DNA of 64,000 nt from positions 41,661 through 105,660 of the forward strand of contig CAKTMC010000005.1 of assembly GCA_934573735.1 (NCBI GenBank), read 5' to 3'. The notes beneath the pieces are model-generated. The model had not been told where the DNA came from and made no database searches. It worked only from the letters and a program-made list of their open reading frames with translations. Below, piece after piece: positions 42,194 to 50,149 of the stretch (positions within the stretch are counted from its first letter, which is position 1; the number at the start of each line of letters is the position of its first letter). A program made the position numbers and the translations under genes. The DNA comes from an uncultured Oscillospiraceae bacterium. Its GTDB lineage: Bacteria; Bacillota; Clostridia; Oscillospirales; Oscillospiraceae.

Positions 42194-44881
42194 ATGGCAA
42201 ACAGACCGAATATTCTCAAGCTGGCAACTAAGATCAGTCTTGAGAGCCTTACCTACACCGGCTTAACCTACAAGGATCCGGAATATCGCATACTTGCCCC
42301 GATAGTTGACGACGATATGTGCCGCGTCATGATGCATATGCGTCTTGAGACAAACCGTACCGTCGAGGACATCGCAAAGCGCTGCCACGAGAGCGAGGCA
42401 TTCGTTCAGGAGCAGATAGACAAGCTCGTTATCGCGGGCATCGTCCGCTCCCGCAAGGTCGGCTCTCTTGACTGCTACTACTACCCCATCTGGGTTCCCG
42501 GCATCATTGAGGGCATACTCTCCAACAATGAGCAGTGCGAGCGCTATCCCGACCTCGGCTACTGCTTTGAGGAGTACGCCCGCCGCCGTCCCGAGATGGT
42601 CGCCCCCGCCTTCAACTCCGGCAAGCTCGGTATGTTCATGATGCGCGTCATGCCCGTCATGAGCGCCATCGAGAACAACACCAAGACCGCGTCCTATGAC
42701 GAGATCGCCACCCTCATCGAGAACGCGACCGCCATCTCCGTCGGTCCCTGCTCCTGCCGCCGCTCCCGCCGTCTGATGGGAGAGGGCTGCGGTCACCTCG
42801 AAGAGGATATGTGCATGTACCTCAACGATAACGCCATAAACTACAGCAAGACCGGCGCACATCGTCTCATCAGTAAGGAGGAGGCATACGAGGTTCTCCG
42901 CCGCGCCGAGGATAACGGTCTTGTCCACGAGATAAACCAGACTCCCGGCTTTGAAGAGGCCTCCGCTATCTGCAACTGCTGCGGCTGCTCCTGCTACGCT
43001 CTGCGTATCGCCGAGATGTTCCGCTCCAAGAACGCCATCCGCTCCAACTACGTTGCCCGTGTCGATAAGGAGAAGTGCGTTGCCTGCGGTCAGTGCGTAG
43101 AAAACTGTCAGACCAATGCCGTCCGCCTCGGTCAGAAGAACTGCGTCAATAATCCCCACGTCTCCGACGCATACGACACCGACCGCGCCATTCCTTGGGA
43201 TAAGAGCAGCTACAACGTTGACTACCGCATCAACCGCAGCGACGTTATGGAAAGCGGCACCGCGCCCTGCAAGGCGACATGTCCCGCGCATATCCCCGTA
43301 CAGGGCTACATAAAGCTCGCCTCCGAGGGCAGATATCAGGAAGCACTCGAACTCATCAAGAAGGAAAATCCCTTCCCCGCAGTCTGCGGCCGCATCTGCA
43401 ACAAGGCCTGCGAAGCCGCCTGCACCAGAAATATTGTTGACTCCTCCGTCGCAATCGACGATATCAAGAAGTTTATCGCAGAAAAAGATCTCGATGCGGA
43501 GCATCGCTACGTTCCCAAGCTGCTCAACCAGATAGGCCGCCCCTACACCGAGAAAATAGCCGTCATCGGTGCAGGCCCCGCCGGCATGAGCTGTGCATAT
43601 TATCTTGCAGTCAAGGGCTATCCCGTGACCGTGTTTGAAAAGGAGAAGGAGCTCGGCGGTATGCTGACTCTCGGCATCCCCTCCTTCCGTCTTGATAAGG
43701 CTGTCGTCAAGGCAGAGATAGACATTCTCAAGGAGCTCGGCGTTGAGTTTAAGACCGGCGTTGAGGTCGGCAAGGACGTCACTCTTGATGCACTGCGCGC
43801 CGAGGGCTACAAGGCCTTCTATCTCGGCATCGGCGCGTCCAAGGGCTCCGCTATCGGCTGCAAGGGCGAGGAGCTTGCCGGCGTATATACCGGTATCGAC
43901 TTCCTGCGCGCCGTAAACCTCGGCGAAAAGCCGGAGCTCGGCAAGCACGTTGCCGTCATCGGCGGCGGTAATGTCGCCATCGACGTTGCCCGCAGTGCTG
44001 CTCGTCTCGGCGCGGAGAGCGTCACCGTCGTCTATCGCCGCAGCGAGGACGAGATGCCCGCGGCAGAGGATGAGGTCGCAGAGGCAAAGGCCGAGGGCGT
44101 GAAGTTCATGTTCCTCGCCGCTCCCGCAGAAATTCTCGGTGAGGGCAAGGCAGAGCAGCTCAAGCTTGAGCTCATGGAGCTCGGCGAGGCTGACGCAAAG
44201 GGTCGCCGCAAGCCCGTCGGCACCGGCAAGTTTGAGACCATCCCCGCCACCGCCGTCATTTCCGCCATCGGTCAGAAGATAGACCTCGGCGGCATTGCAG
44301 ACTTCAAGACCGAGAAGAACGGCACCGTTATAGTCACCATGCCCAGCTACCAGACCAGTATTCCCGACGTATTTGCGGGCGGCGATGTCGTCACCGGTCC
44401 GAAGTTTGCTATCGACGCGATAGCAGCCGGCAAGGAGGCCTCCATCTCCATCCACCGCTATGTCCATCCCGGTCAGACTCAGAACCTCGGCCGCGACAAC
44501 CGCGACTACAAGGCTCTCGACACCTCCACCGTCGCCGTCTCCATCGGCAGCTTTGACACTGCCCCGCGTCAGAAGGCTCCTGAGGCTCCCTCCGCAGAGG
44601 CGCTCAAGACCTTCCGTGACCTGCGCGGCACTCTGAGCGAGGAGCAGATGAAGAAGGAAGCCGCCCGCTGCCTCGGCTGCGGCTGCGCCGTCATCGACGA
44701 GGATCTCTGCATCGGCTGCGGCGTCTGCACCACCAAGTGCAAGTTTGACGCTATCCGCCTTGAAAAGACCATGGACAATGTCGGCTCTACCTATTACCGC
44801 ACCCTGCTCACCGCAGTCACGAACGCACCTCAGGCAATCGGCCGTCTGGCAAAGAAAAAGCTCGGCAGCATCAAGAAATAA
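42194..44881 (+). CDS. Large iron-sulfur FAD/NAD(P) oxidoreductase, GltD-like
   Basis: An 895-residue cytosolic flavoprotein. An N-terminal part (about 1-285) has a winged-helix-like stretch (LETNRTVEDIAKRCHESEAFV) and several cysteine clusters (GPCSCRRSRR, CNCCGCSCYAL). A first ferredoxin motif follows (CVACGQCVENC), then the GltD/PreT-type cluster (CKATCPAHIPVQGYIK ... CGRICNKACEAAC), the FAD loop VIGAGPAGMSCAYYL, the NAD(P) loop AVIGGGNVAIDVARSAARLG and C-terminal clusters (CLGCGC, CIGCGVCTTKCKFDAI). It should pass electrons between NAD(P)H, FAD and a partner. AGAGGTG precedes the ATG. Codon use is strongly C-ending, suggesting high expression. The fusion with this N-terminal domain is unusual, and the acceptor is unknown. 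hypA follows 9 bp later. Confidence 0.85.
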   Translation: MANRPNILKLATKISLESLTYTGLTYKDPEYRILAPIVDDDMCRVMMHMRLETNRTVEDIAKRCHESEAFVQEQIDKLVIAGIVRSRKVGSLDCYYYPIWVPGIIEGILSNNEQCERYPDLGYCFEEYARRRPEMVAPAFNSGKLGMFMMRVMPVMSAIENNTKTASYDEIATLIENATAISVGPCSCRRSRRLMGEGCGHLEEDMCMYLNDNAINYSKTGAHRLISKEEAYEVLRRAEDNGLVHEINQTPGFEEASAICNCCGCSCYALRIAEMFRSKNAIRSNYVARVDKEKCVACGQCVENCQTNAVRLGQKNCVNNPHVSDAYDTDRAIPWDKSSYNVDYRINRSDVMESGTAPCKATCPAHIPVQGYIKLASEGRYQEALELIKKENPFPAVCGRICNKACEAACTRNIVDSSVAIDDIKKFIAEKDLDAEHRYVPKLLNQIGRPYTEKIAVIGAGPAGMSCAYYLAVKGYPVTVFEKEKELGGMLTLGIPSFRLDKAVVKAEIDILKELGVEFKTGVEVGKDVTLDALRAEGYKAFYLGIGASKGSAIGCKGEELAGVYTGIDFLRAVNLGEKPELGKHVAVIGGGNVAIDVARSAARLGAESVTVVYRRSEDEMPAAEDEVAEAKAEGVKFMFLAAPAEILGEGKAEQLKLELMELGEADAKGRRKPVGTGKFETIPATAVISAIGQKIDLGGIADFKTEKNGTVIVTMPSYQTSIPDVFAGGDVVTGPKFAIDAIAAGKEASISIHRYVHPGQTQNLGRDNRDYKALDTSTVAVSIGSFDTAPRQKAPEAPSAEALKTFRDLRGTLSEEQMKKEAARCLGCGCAVIDEDLCIGCGVCTTKCKFDAIRLEKTMDNVGSTYYRTLLTAVTNAPQAIGRLAKKKLGSIKK

Positions 44882-44890
44882 GGCGGCGCG

Positions 44891-45238
44891 ATGCACGAGA
44901 TTGGCATAGTACGGAGCATGTGCAAGACTGTGCTTGACTACGCGAAGGCAAATAATGTTCAGCACATCTGTGAGATTGTCTGCGAGGTCGGCGAGCTTTC
45001 GCTCGTCATCCCCGAGTATGTTGAGGAGCTTTATCCCGTTGTCGCCGCAGGCACGGAGCTTGAGGACACAAAGCTTGTGCTCGAGATAGTACCGGGTCTT
45101 GCGGAGTGTGACGACTGCGACGAGATATTCAATGTTGTTGAGAACGAGGGCTACTGCCCCAACTGCGGCAGCTTTGAGAAAACCGTCCTCACCGGCAAGG
45201 ACTTCAGCATCAAGGAAATACACGTTCCGGAAGAATAA
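44891..45238 (+). CDS. hypA: HypA-like nickel metallochaperone
   Basis: A 115-residue HypA/HybF family protein. It begins MHEIGIVRSM, with the nickel-binding His2-Glu3, and carries a zinc site made of two CxxC pairs (CDDC ... CPNC). HypA delivers nickel to [NiFe]-hydrogenase or urease, but no hydrogenase, hypB or urease gene is in the window. It is tightly linked to the large flavoprotein (9-bp gap), which suggests the pair works together. Confidence 0.9.
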   Translation: MHEIGIVRSMCKTVLDYAKANNVQHICEIVCEVGELSLVIPEYVEELYPVVAAGTELEDTKLVLEIVPGLAECDDCDEIFNVVENEGYCPNCGSFEKTVLTGKDFSIKEIHVPEE

Positions 45239-45244
45239 AATATT

Positions 45245-45272
45245 ATCCCATCCGTGATTTCACGGATGGGAT
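45245..45272. repeat. Hairpin, left partner of a near-identical pair
   Basis: A 28-bp perfect hairpin (ATCCCATCCGTGA/TCACGGATGGGAT) 6 bp past the hypA stop. It is nearly identical to the hairpin at 45433-45460 but with a compensated C-G to A-T pair change. It directly abuts the repeat element at 45273. Confidence 0.85.
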
Positions 45273-45421
45273 CAAGGCGTCGACAAAGTTCGACGCCTTG
45301 AAAACTTATTCAGGAGTATTCAAAAACACTCCTGAATAAGCTCGTATTGAACGCAGAAAGGGGACTCCCGTCCCCTCTCTGCACTCTCCCCATGCAAATC
45401 TATACATTGTCGACAGCCTTG
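45273..45421 (+). repeat. MITE-like 149-bp hairpin repeat, copy A
   Basis: This segment recurs in inverted orientation at 63494-63642. By eye the common 145 bp differ at about 8 positions, and the first 68 bp are identical. The element contains three stem-loops: CAAGGCGTCG/CGACGCCTTG (45273-45300), CTTATTCAGGAGT/ACTCCTGAATAAG (45305-45340) and a stem around GGGGAC/GTCCCC (45353-45382). Its ends form imperfect terminal inverted repeats (CAAGGCGTCGACAA at the start; the complement of the end reads CAAGGCTGTCGACAA). It encodes no protein. It is probably a non-autonomous mobile or dispersed repeat lying between convergent genes. Confidence 0.88.
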
Positions 45422-45432
45422 TCTACAGGCTC

Positions 45433-45465
45433 ATCCAATCCGTGATTTCACGGATTGGATTTTTA
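45433..45465. terminator. Hairpin terminator between hypA and yoaK-like gene
   Basis: A 28-bp perfect hairpin (ATCCAATCCGTGA/TCACGGATTGGAT) followed by TTTTT on the plus strand. It could end the hypA transcript and, in reverse, the convergent DUF1275 gene. Near-duplicate of the hairpin at 45245. Confidence 0.8.
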
Positions 45466-45473
45466 TAATATAA

Positions 45474-46130
45474 TCATATAAACATCATTACAAAGCTTAT
45501 AAGCAGCAGTGCGGGGCTTATCCATATTGCGCGGATGCCGAGATAACCGACGGCGAGGCTGCCGAGTCCCGCGCCGAGCGCAAAGACGAAGATAACGCCG
45601 AAATAGGTCAGCGCCTTTTGCAGTATCTTCTTGTCGCGCGTCTCAAAGTATGCATGCATTGCCTCAACACCGCTGCGCATATTGCCGATGCACATGGTGC
45701 TTGCATAGGCATGACCGCGAACCTTATGGAAGGTCTGAAGCTGTAAGGCGCAGGCGAAGGAGACAAGCGCATTCGCGGCGCGGTCTGCGGTGTGCGGCAT
45801 AAAGCCGACGGCAAAGAGAACCAATATCTCGCAGGCAAGGATTATCTGCCGCCAATGGATTTTCTCATAAAGCCTGTATTTGCTGTGAACGCACTCGGCA
45901 GCGTATATGCCGATGATAAAGGACAGCAGCGGAATGAGATAACCCAGCGCGTGGGTAAAATTGCCGCCGAATATATCTGCGCTCATCAGGACTATATTGC
46001 CCGTCTGCGCGTTTGCAAACACTCCGCCGCGGCAGCAATATGTATATGCGTCCTGAAACCCGCCGGAGAGTATTATGAATATTGCCGTGAGGAACTGGTC
46101 GGACATCTGAACGCCCTCATGATGCTTCAT
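45474..46130 (-). CDS. YoaK/DUF1275 family membrane protein
   Basis: A 218-residue integral membrane protein with about six helices. Family marks are FILSGGFQDAYTYCCRGGVFANAQTGNIVLM and the later ALQLQTFHKVRGHAYASTMCIGNMRSG. DUF1275 members are widespread, with no firmly known transport substrate. AGAGGTGATAGCC before the ATG at 46130 sets the start. It is divergent from a TetR regulator, with face-to-face promoters in the gap, so regulation by that protein is likely. Confidence 0.88.
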   Translation of the reverse strand: MKHHEGVQMSDQFLTAIFIILSGGFQDAYTYCCRGGVFANAQTGNIVLMSADIFGGNFTHALGYLIPLLSFIIGIYAAECVHSKYRLYEKIHWRQIILACEILVLFAVGFMPHTADRAANALVSFACALQLQTFHKVRGHAYASTMCIGNMRSGVEAMHAYFETRDKKILQKALTYFGVIFVFALGAGLGSLAVGYLGIRAIWISPALLLISFVMMFI

Positions 46131-46155
46131 GGCTATCACCTCTTTTGACCAAAAG

Positions 46156-46184
46156 ATTATATACAAGACTGCCAACAAGGTCAA
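46156..46184 (-). promoter_or_regulatory. Promoter of the DUF1275 gene
   Basis: TTGACC (46184-46179) and a perfect TATAAT (46161-46156) on the minus strand with a 17-bp spacer. Confidence 0.8.
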
Positions 46185-46211
46185 GAGTAAATTGTGTTTT
46201 CCGAAAAATGC

Positions 46212-46241
46212 TTGACCGGGCGCGGCATTTGGGGCTATACT
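46212..46241 (+). promoter_or_regulatory. Promoter of the TetR gene
   Basis: TTGACC (46212-46217) and TATACT (46236-46241) with an 18-bp spacer. Its CTTGACC is the mirror image of GGTCAAG in the divergent promoter, giving an inverted repeat across the control region. Confidence 0.7.
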
Positions 46242-46278
46242 TGATATAATAATATAAAATCAGCGAACGGAGAATTAT

Positions 46279-46908
46279 ATGGCACGCAGTAACGAGCGGG
46301 ACGAAAATATAAGCCGCGTCATTCAGGCGGCGCAGGAGCTGTTCATTGAGGACGGTGTCGCCGCGACCTCGATAAGTAAAATCGCCTCTAAGGTAAAGCT
46401 TGCGCCGATGTCGATATACCGCTACTTCGGCAGCAAGGATAATCTTGTTGTCGCCGTATGGCAGGACGCGCTGAAAACCTTTTACGATGCCTTTATGATA
46501 AGCTACGATGAGAAAATCAGCGGTGCCTCCACAGGCTTTGAGCGCTATGTCGCCTGCATGAGCATATATACCGAGTCCTACGCCGCCATTCCCAAGTGGT
46601 ACAGCTATACCCGCGAGATGCTCAGCTACGGTATGTCCTCCAAGGATGACACTCAGCTCAACATGAACACTATTTTCTGGCAGTTTTACGATAAGGAAAT
46701 ACCCATCCCAGCGATTAAGGCGCTAAACGACGGCATTGCCGACGGCTCTATTCGCCCGGACGTGGACATTCACGCGATATTTCAGATAATGGTCAACGCC
46801 TACACCGGCACAAATGTGTATAAGGGCACTGAATTTGACGTTGACCCGCTCGACACTCTGCGTCTCTCGGCGGAGGTCATAGCGAAATATATAAAAAACG
46901 ACAAGTGA
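46279..46908 (+). CDS. TetR/AcrR family regulator
   Basis: A 209-residue regulator. The HTH lies near the N-terminus (VAATSISKIASKVKLAPMSIYRYFGSKDNLVVAV). The rest is a helical ligand-binding domain with no specific family I can name. ACGGAGAATTAT precedes the ATG. It is divergent from the DUF1275 membrane protein and is the likely regulator of both. A nested hairpin terminator follows. Confidence 0.88.
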   Translation: MARSNERDENISRVIQAAQELFIEDGVAATSISKIASKVKLAPMSIYRYFGSKDNLVVAVWQDALKTFYDAFMISYDEKISGASTGFERYVACMSIYTESYAAIPKWYSYTREMLSYGMSSKDDTQLNMNTIFWQFYDKEIPIPAIKALNDGIADGSIRPDVDIHAIFQIMVNAYTGTNVYKGTEFDVDPLDTLRLSAEVIAKYIKNDK

Positions 46909-46969
46909 GTTTGTAGGATATAGACAAACTTAAATTTCTGACAAGATATTTTCTTTTTGTGTAACAAAA

Positions 46970-47036
46970 GGTGCGGAAAGCCGCCGTCAAATTGATAGAA
47001 TAATATCAATAAAAGCCTTCCGCACCAATAGTTTTT
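46970..47036 (+). terminator. Nested-hairpin terminator after TetR gene
   Basis: An outer stem GGTGCGGAAAG/CTTCCGCACC encloses an inner perfect stem ATTGATA/TATCAAT (46991-47010), and a T5 run follows at 47032. Confidence 0.7.
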
Positions 47037-47120
47037 CTGTATTTGTTAGATGCGCTAACATATTTTTTTAGGCTCATGTGTTAGTGGTGGTAACATTTAG
47101 TTTTCATACAGGCAGGTGCG

Positions 47121-47798
47121 ATGATGAGAAAACACGACGTCTCCGAATGCTTCCCCTTCTGGGAGCGGCTGAGCGAAAGCAGCCAAAGACAGCTTCGCGG
47201 CAGCATGATATTCAGAAGCTATAAGCCGGGGGAAAATATCATCTTCAAGACCGTTAAAAAGGACGGTATAATCTTTGTCCTTGAGGGACGGCTGCGCGTA
47301 TATCTCGCCTCCGGCAGCGGACGTGAGCTGACGCTCTTTAATCTTCTGCGCGGCGAGGCCTTCAGTATAATGACCGTTGACCACGCGCTGGAAAATGACG
47401 TGATACCGGCGCTGCAGGCAGGAGAATACACGGTTCTTGCATATCTCCAGCGCTGCGACATTGCCCCTGTTGCCTACGCAGAGCCGCTCTTGGCTGATTT
47501 CATTTTTGATTCATGCGCGAGCACCGCTCAGCATATCCTTAATAATGTATCCTTCTGCTTCTTCAACAGTCTCAGATGCTGCGTTGCAAGAGAGCTTCTT
47601 GACAAGAGCAGACTCATGGCAAGCGACCCCGACAATGTCATTATAACCCATGAAGAAATCGCAAACTCGCTCGGCACCACCCGCGTTGTCATAAGCCGGG
47701 AGCTTGATCATCTGCGCGGCATGGGGCTTATCACTACCGGGCGCGGCAGGATATATATAACGGACCGCGGCGGGCTTGAGGCGCTCGGCGGCGGTTGA
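47121..47798 (+). CDS. Crp/Fnr family transcriptional regulator
   Basis: A 225-residue regulator. The N-terminal cyclic-nucleotide-binding-type beta barrel (GENIIFKTVKKDGIIFVLEG ... RLRVYLASGSGRELTLFNLLRGE) and the C-terminal winged helix (ITHEEIANSLGTTRVVISRE) are clear. It has several cysteines but no FNR-type N-terminal cluster, so the ligand is not evident. It lies directly upstream of oleate hydratase, with a 15-bp palindrome in the 77-bp gap, and probably controls that gene. Confidence 0.87.
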   Translation: MMRKHDVSECFPFWERLSESSQRQLRGSMIFRSYKPGENIIFKTVKKDGIIFVLEGRLRVYLASGSGRELTLFNLLRGEAFSIMTVDHALENDVIPALQAGEYTVLAYLQRCDIAPVAYAEPLLADFIFDSCASTAQHILNNVSFCFFNSLRCCVARELLDKSRLMASDPDNVIITHEEIANSLGTTRVVISRELDHLRGMGLITTGRGRIYITDRGGLEALGGG

Positions 47799-47828
47799 GA
47801 CGAGAAATACGGTTAAATTCATAATTCC

Positions 47829-47855
47829 CTGTGCATGGCACAGCTCGAATATTAT
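47829..47855 (+). promoter_or_regulatory. Candidate operator and -10 box before oleate hydratase
   Basis: A perfect 15-bp palindrome CTGTGCATGGCACAG (47829-47843) lies just upstream of a TATTAT -10 box (47850-47855). The position, overlapping where a -35 box would be, suits control by the upstream Crp/Fnr regulator. The half-site is not a standard CRP or FNR sequence. Confidence 0.55.
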
Positions 47856-47875
47856 TTTAACAGGAGGAAAGAAAA

Positions 47876-49651
47876 ATGTACTACAGCAGCGGTAACTACG
47901 AAGCCTTTGCGACCCCCAAAAAGCCCGAGGGTATCGACGAGAAGTCGGCATACATAGTCGGCACCGGTCTTGCCGGACTTGCAGCAGCCTGCTTCCTTAT
48001 TCGTGACGCACAGATGCCCGGTGAAAAGATCACCCTTTTCGAGCATCTGCCTCTGGCGGGAGGCTCCTGCGACGGTATCTATGACGCGACCAAGGGCTTT
48101 ATCATGCGCGGCGGTCGTGAAATGGACAACCACTTTGAATGTATGTGGGACCTTTTCAAGTCCATCCCCTCCATCGTTAACCCCGGCGAAACCGTTTTCT
48201 CCGAATACTATCACCTCAACAAGGAAGACCCGAACTTCTCCCTCTGCCGTGTCACCGAGAAGCAGGGACAGGACGCCCACACCGACAGAAAATACGGTCT
48301 GAACCCCTCCGCTGCCACCCAGCTCCTGAAGCTCTTCATGGCTACGAACAAGTCCCTTGAGGACAAGAAAATCGACGATGTCTTTGACGACGACTTCTAC
48401 CAGACGAACTTCTGGACCTACTGGCAGACGATGTTCGCCTTTGAGAAATGGCACTCCGCACTTGAGATGAAGCTCTATTTGCAGCGCTACATACACCACA
48501 TCGACGGTCTGCCCGACCTGAGCGCCCTGCGCTTCACCCGTTACAATCAGTATGAGTCCATGATTCTTCCCATGTGCAAGTACATCACCGACCACGGCGG
48601 AAAGATCTTGTACGACAGCACCGTCACCAATATCGTCTGCGACTGCACTCCCGAGAAGAAGGTCGCAAAGAAGATAGAGTTCACTCAGGGCGGCGTCGAG
48701 AAGGTCATTGACCTGACCGAAAACGACCTTGTCATCTGCACCAACGGCTGCCAGGGCGACGCCTCCGCCTACGGCGACCAGACCCACGCCCCCGTCGTCA
48801 CCGTCAAGAATGGCGAAGGCCCCTCCATCGAGATGTGGAAGAAGATCGCCGCTCAGGATCCCGCCTTTGGCCGTCCCGAGAAGTTCTTTGCCGGCATCAA
48901 GGAGACGAGCTGGGAGTCCTGGACCGTTGACACCGCGAACAAGCAGATACTTGAGGCCATCCAGAAGATATGCAAGAGAGATCCCCTCTCCGGCAAGGTC
49001 GTCACCGGCGGCATTGTCACCTGCCGCGATTCGAGCTGGCTTGTAAGCTGGACGATAAACCGTCAGGGTCAGTTCCAGGAGCAGCCCTCCGACCACTGCC
49101 TCATCTGGGTCTATGGTCTTAACTGCTGGGAGGATGAGGGAGACTTCATCAAGAAGAATATGTGCGACTGCACCGGCATCGAGCTTTGCGCAGAGTGGCT
49201 GTACCATATCGGCATCCCCGAGGATCAGATCATGGACCTTGCTGCAAACGAGTGCAACACCACGCCCTGCATGATGCCTTACGTCACCACCTTCTTCATG
49301 CCCAGAGCCGAGGGCGACCGTCCCAAGGTCGTTCCCGAGGGCTCCGTAAACCTCGCCTTCGTAGGTCAGTTTGCCGATACCCCGCGCGACACCGTATTCA
49401 CCACAGAGTATTCCATCCGTACCGGCATGGAGGCGGTCTATACGCTCTGCAACGTTGACCGCGGCGTTCCCGAGGTCTGGGGCTCCGTGTACGATATCCG
49501 TGACCTTCTCTACGCAACGAGCAAGCTTCTCGACGGCAAGAAGCCGCTTGAGTTCATCCTGCCGACCGTTCTGCCGCTGCTCGGTCTTGTCAAGGAGCCG
49601 CTGACAAATAACGTTGTTGTTGACCTGCTGAAGAAGTATAACATCGTCTGA
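47876..49651 (+). CDS. ohyA: Oleate hydratase (MCRA family)
   Basis: A 591-residue FAD-dependent hydratase that adds water to the cis-9 double bond of oleic or linoleic acid, giving 10-hydroxy fatty acids. The FAD loop AYIVGTGLAGLAAACFLI, the GGSCDG loop, RGGREMDNHFECMWDLF and the NECNTTPCMMPYVTTFFMPR region are typical of the family, and the length is normal. CAGGAGGAAAG precedes the ATG. It is strongly codon-biased, hence probably highly expressed. In gut bacteria this enzyme detoxifies unsaturated fatty acids. A 70-residue gene follows 16 bp later. Confidence 0.96.
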   Translation: MYYSSGNYEAFATPKKPEGIDEKSAYIVGTGLAGLAAACFLIRDAQMPGEKITLFEHLPLAGGSCDGIYDATKGFIMRGGREMDNHFECMWDLFKSIPSIVNPGETVFSEYYHLNKEDPNFSLCRVTEKQGQDAHTDRKYGLNPSAATQLLKLFMATNKSLEDKKIDDVFDDDFYQTNFWTYWQTMFAFEKWHSALEMKLYLQRYIHHIDGLPDLSALRFTRYNQYESMILPMCKYITDHGGKILYDSTVTNIVCDCTPEKKVAKKIEFTQGGVEKVIDLTENDLVICTNGCQGDASAYGDQTHAPVVTVKNGEGPSIEMWKKIAAQDPAFGRPEKFFAGIKETSWESWTVDTANKQILEAIQKICKRDPLSGKVVTGGIVTCRDSSWLVSWTINRQGQFQEQPSDHCLIWVYGLNCWEDEGDFIKKNMCDCTGIELCAEWLYHIGIPEDQIMDLAANECNTTPCMMPYVTTFFMPRAEGDRPKVVPEGSVNLAFVGQFADTPRDTVFTTEYSIRTGMEAVYTLCNVDRGVPEVWGSVYDIRDLLYATSKLLDGKKPLEFILPTVLPLLGLVKEPLTNNVVVDLLKKYNIV

Positions 49652-49667
49652 TATAAAGGAGTTTATT

Positions 49668-49880
49668 ATGGATTTCAGAAGCCTTACCGTAAAGGAGCTG
49701 TTTGACAATCCCGCTACCGCGGCAGTCATCAAGGAGGATGCTCCGCAGCTTCTCAAGTACCCCATCAAGATGTTCAACAAGAAAAAATGCGGCGAGATAT
49801 TTGATAAGGTCGTCGCGGCGGGCATAGTCCCCAAGGAGACCGCCGAAAAGGTCGAAGCGAGGATAAACGCGCTTCTCTGA
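49668..49880 (+). CDS. Small helical protein downstream of oleate hydratase
   Basis: A 70-residue soluble, probably all-helical protein (DFRSLTVKELFDNPATAAVI ... KKCGEIFDKVVAAGIVPKET). It resembles in style the short helical domains at the ends of some glycosidases and similar free-standing clostridial proteins, but I cannot assign a family. AAAGGAG precedes the ATG, and it shares the C-ending codon use of ohyA, with which it must be co-transcribed. A role in helping the hydratase is a guess from position alone. Confidence 0.75.
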   Translation: MDFRSLTVKELFDNPATAAVIKEDAPQLLKYPIKMFNKKKCGEIFDKVVAAGIVPKETAEKVEARINALL

Positions 49881-49946
49881 CTGGTCCCTCAGCCCCGCGT
49901 CCGCTCAGTTCGCAGCCGCAGTGAGCGCGGGGCGCCCCCCATAGGT

Positions 49947-49978
49947 CAGCACCGGTAAAATGCCGGTGCTGATTTTTT
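49947..49978 (+). terminator. Terminator of the ohyA operon
   Basis: A 9-bp stem CAGCACCGG/CCGGTGCTG with a short loop, then ATTTTTTG. It lies about 65 bp after the small gene. Confidence 0.88.
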
Positions 49979-50085
49979 GTTAATTTATTTAAGGTCAAAT
50001 ACGTCTCGGGCGTTATTTTCCCGTTAAGATAGGCGGGAGTTTTTAAACAATATGTGTCCAATGCATATTAAATCGCAAACTTGCC

Positions 50086-50115
50086 TTGCCATAGACTATA
50101 AGTATATGTTATTAT
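50086..50115 (+). promoter_or_regulatory. Likely promoter of the DUF1538 gene
   Basis: TTGCCA (50086-50091) and TATTAT (50110-50115) with an 18-bp spacer, about 30 bp upstream of the AAGGAG at 50137. Confidence 0.55.
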
Positions 50116-50149
50116 CCCTGTATTAAAAGCAAGTTCAAGGAGTGGTATT

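Noticed and set aside
42263..45223. A 986-codon open frame on the minus strand, opposite the flavoprotein and hypA
   Set aside because: It lies exactly antisense to two well-identified genes, has no ribosome binding site or recognisable domain, and arises because the C-ending codon use of the true genes avoids stops on the other strand.
45239..45473. CRISPR-like array suggested by repeated hairpins
   Set aside because: The hairpins differ in sequence, there are no regularly spaced direct repeats with unique spacers, and no cas gene is present. It is a dispersed repeat with flanking terminator hairpins.
47852..49834. A 660-codon minus-strand open frame opposite oleate hydratase
   Set aside because: Same codon-bias artefact; its translation is low-complexity and leucine/valine/glycine-rich with no family signature.
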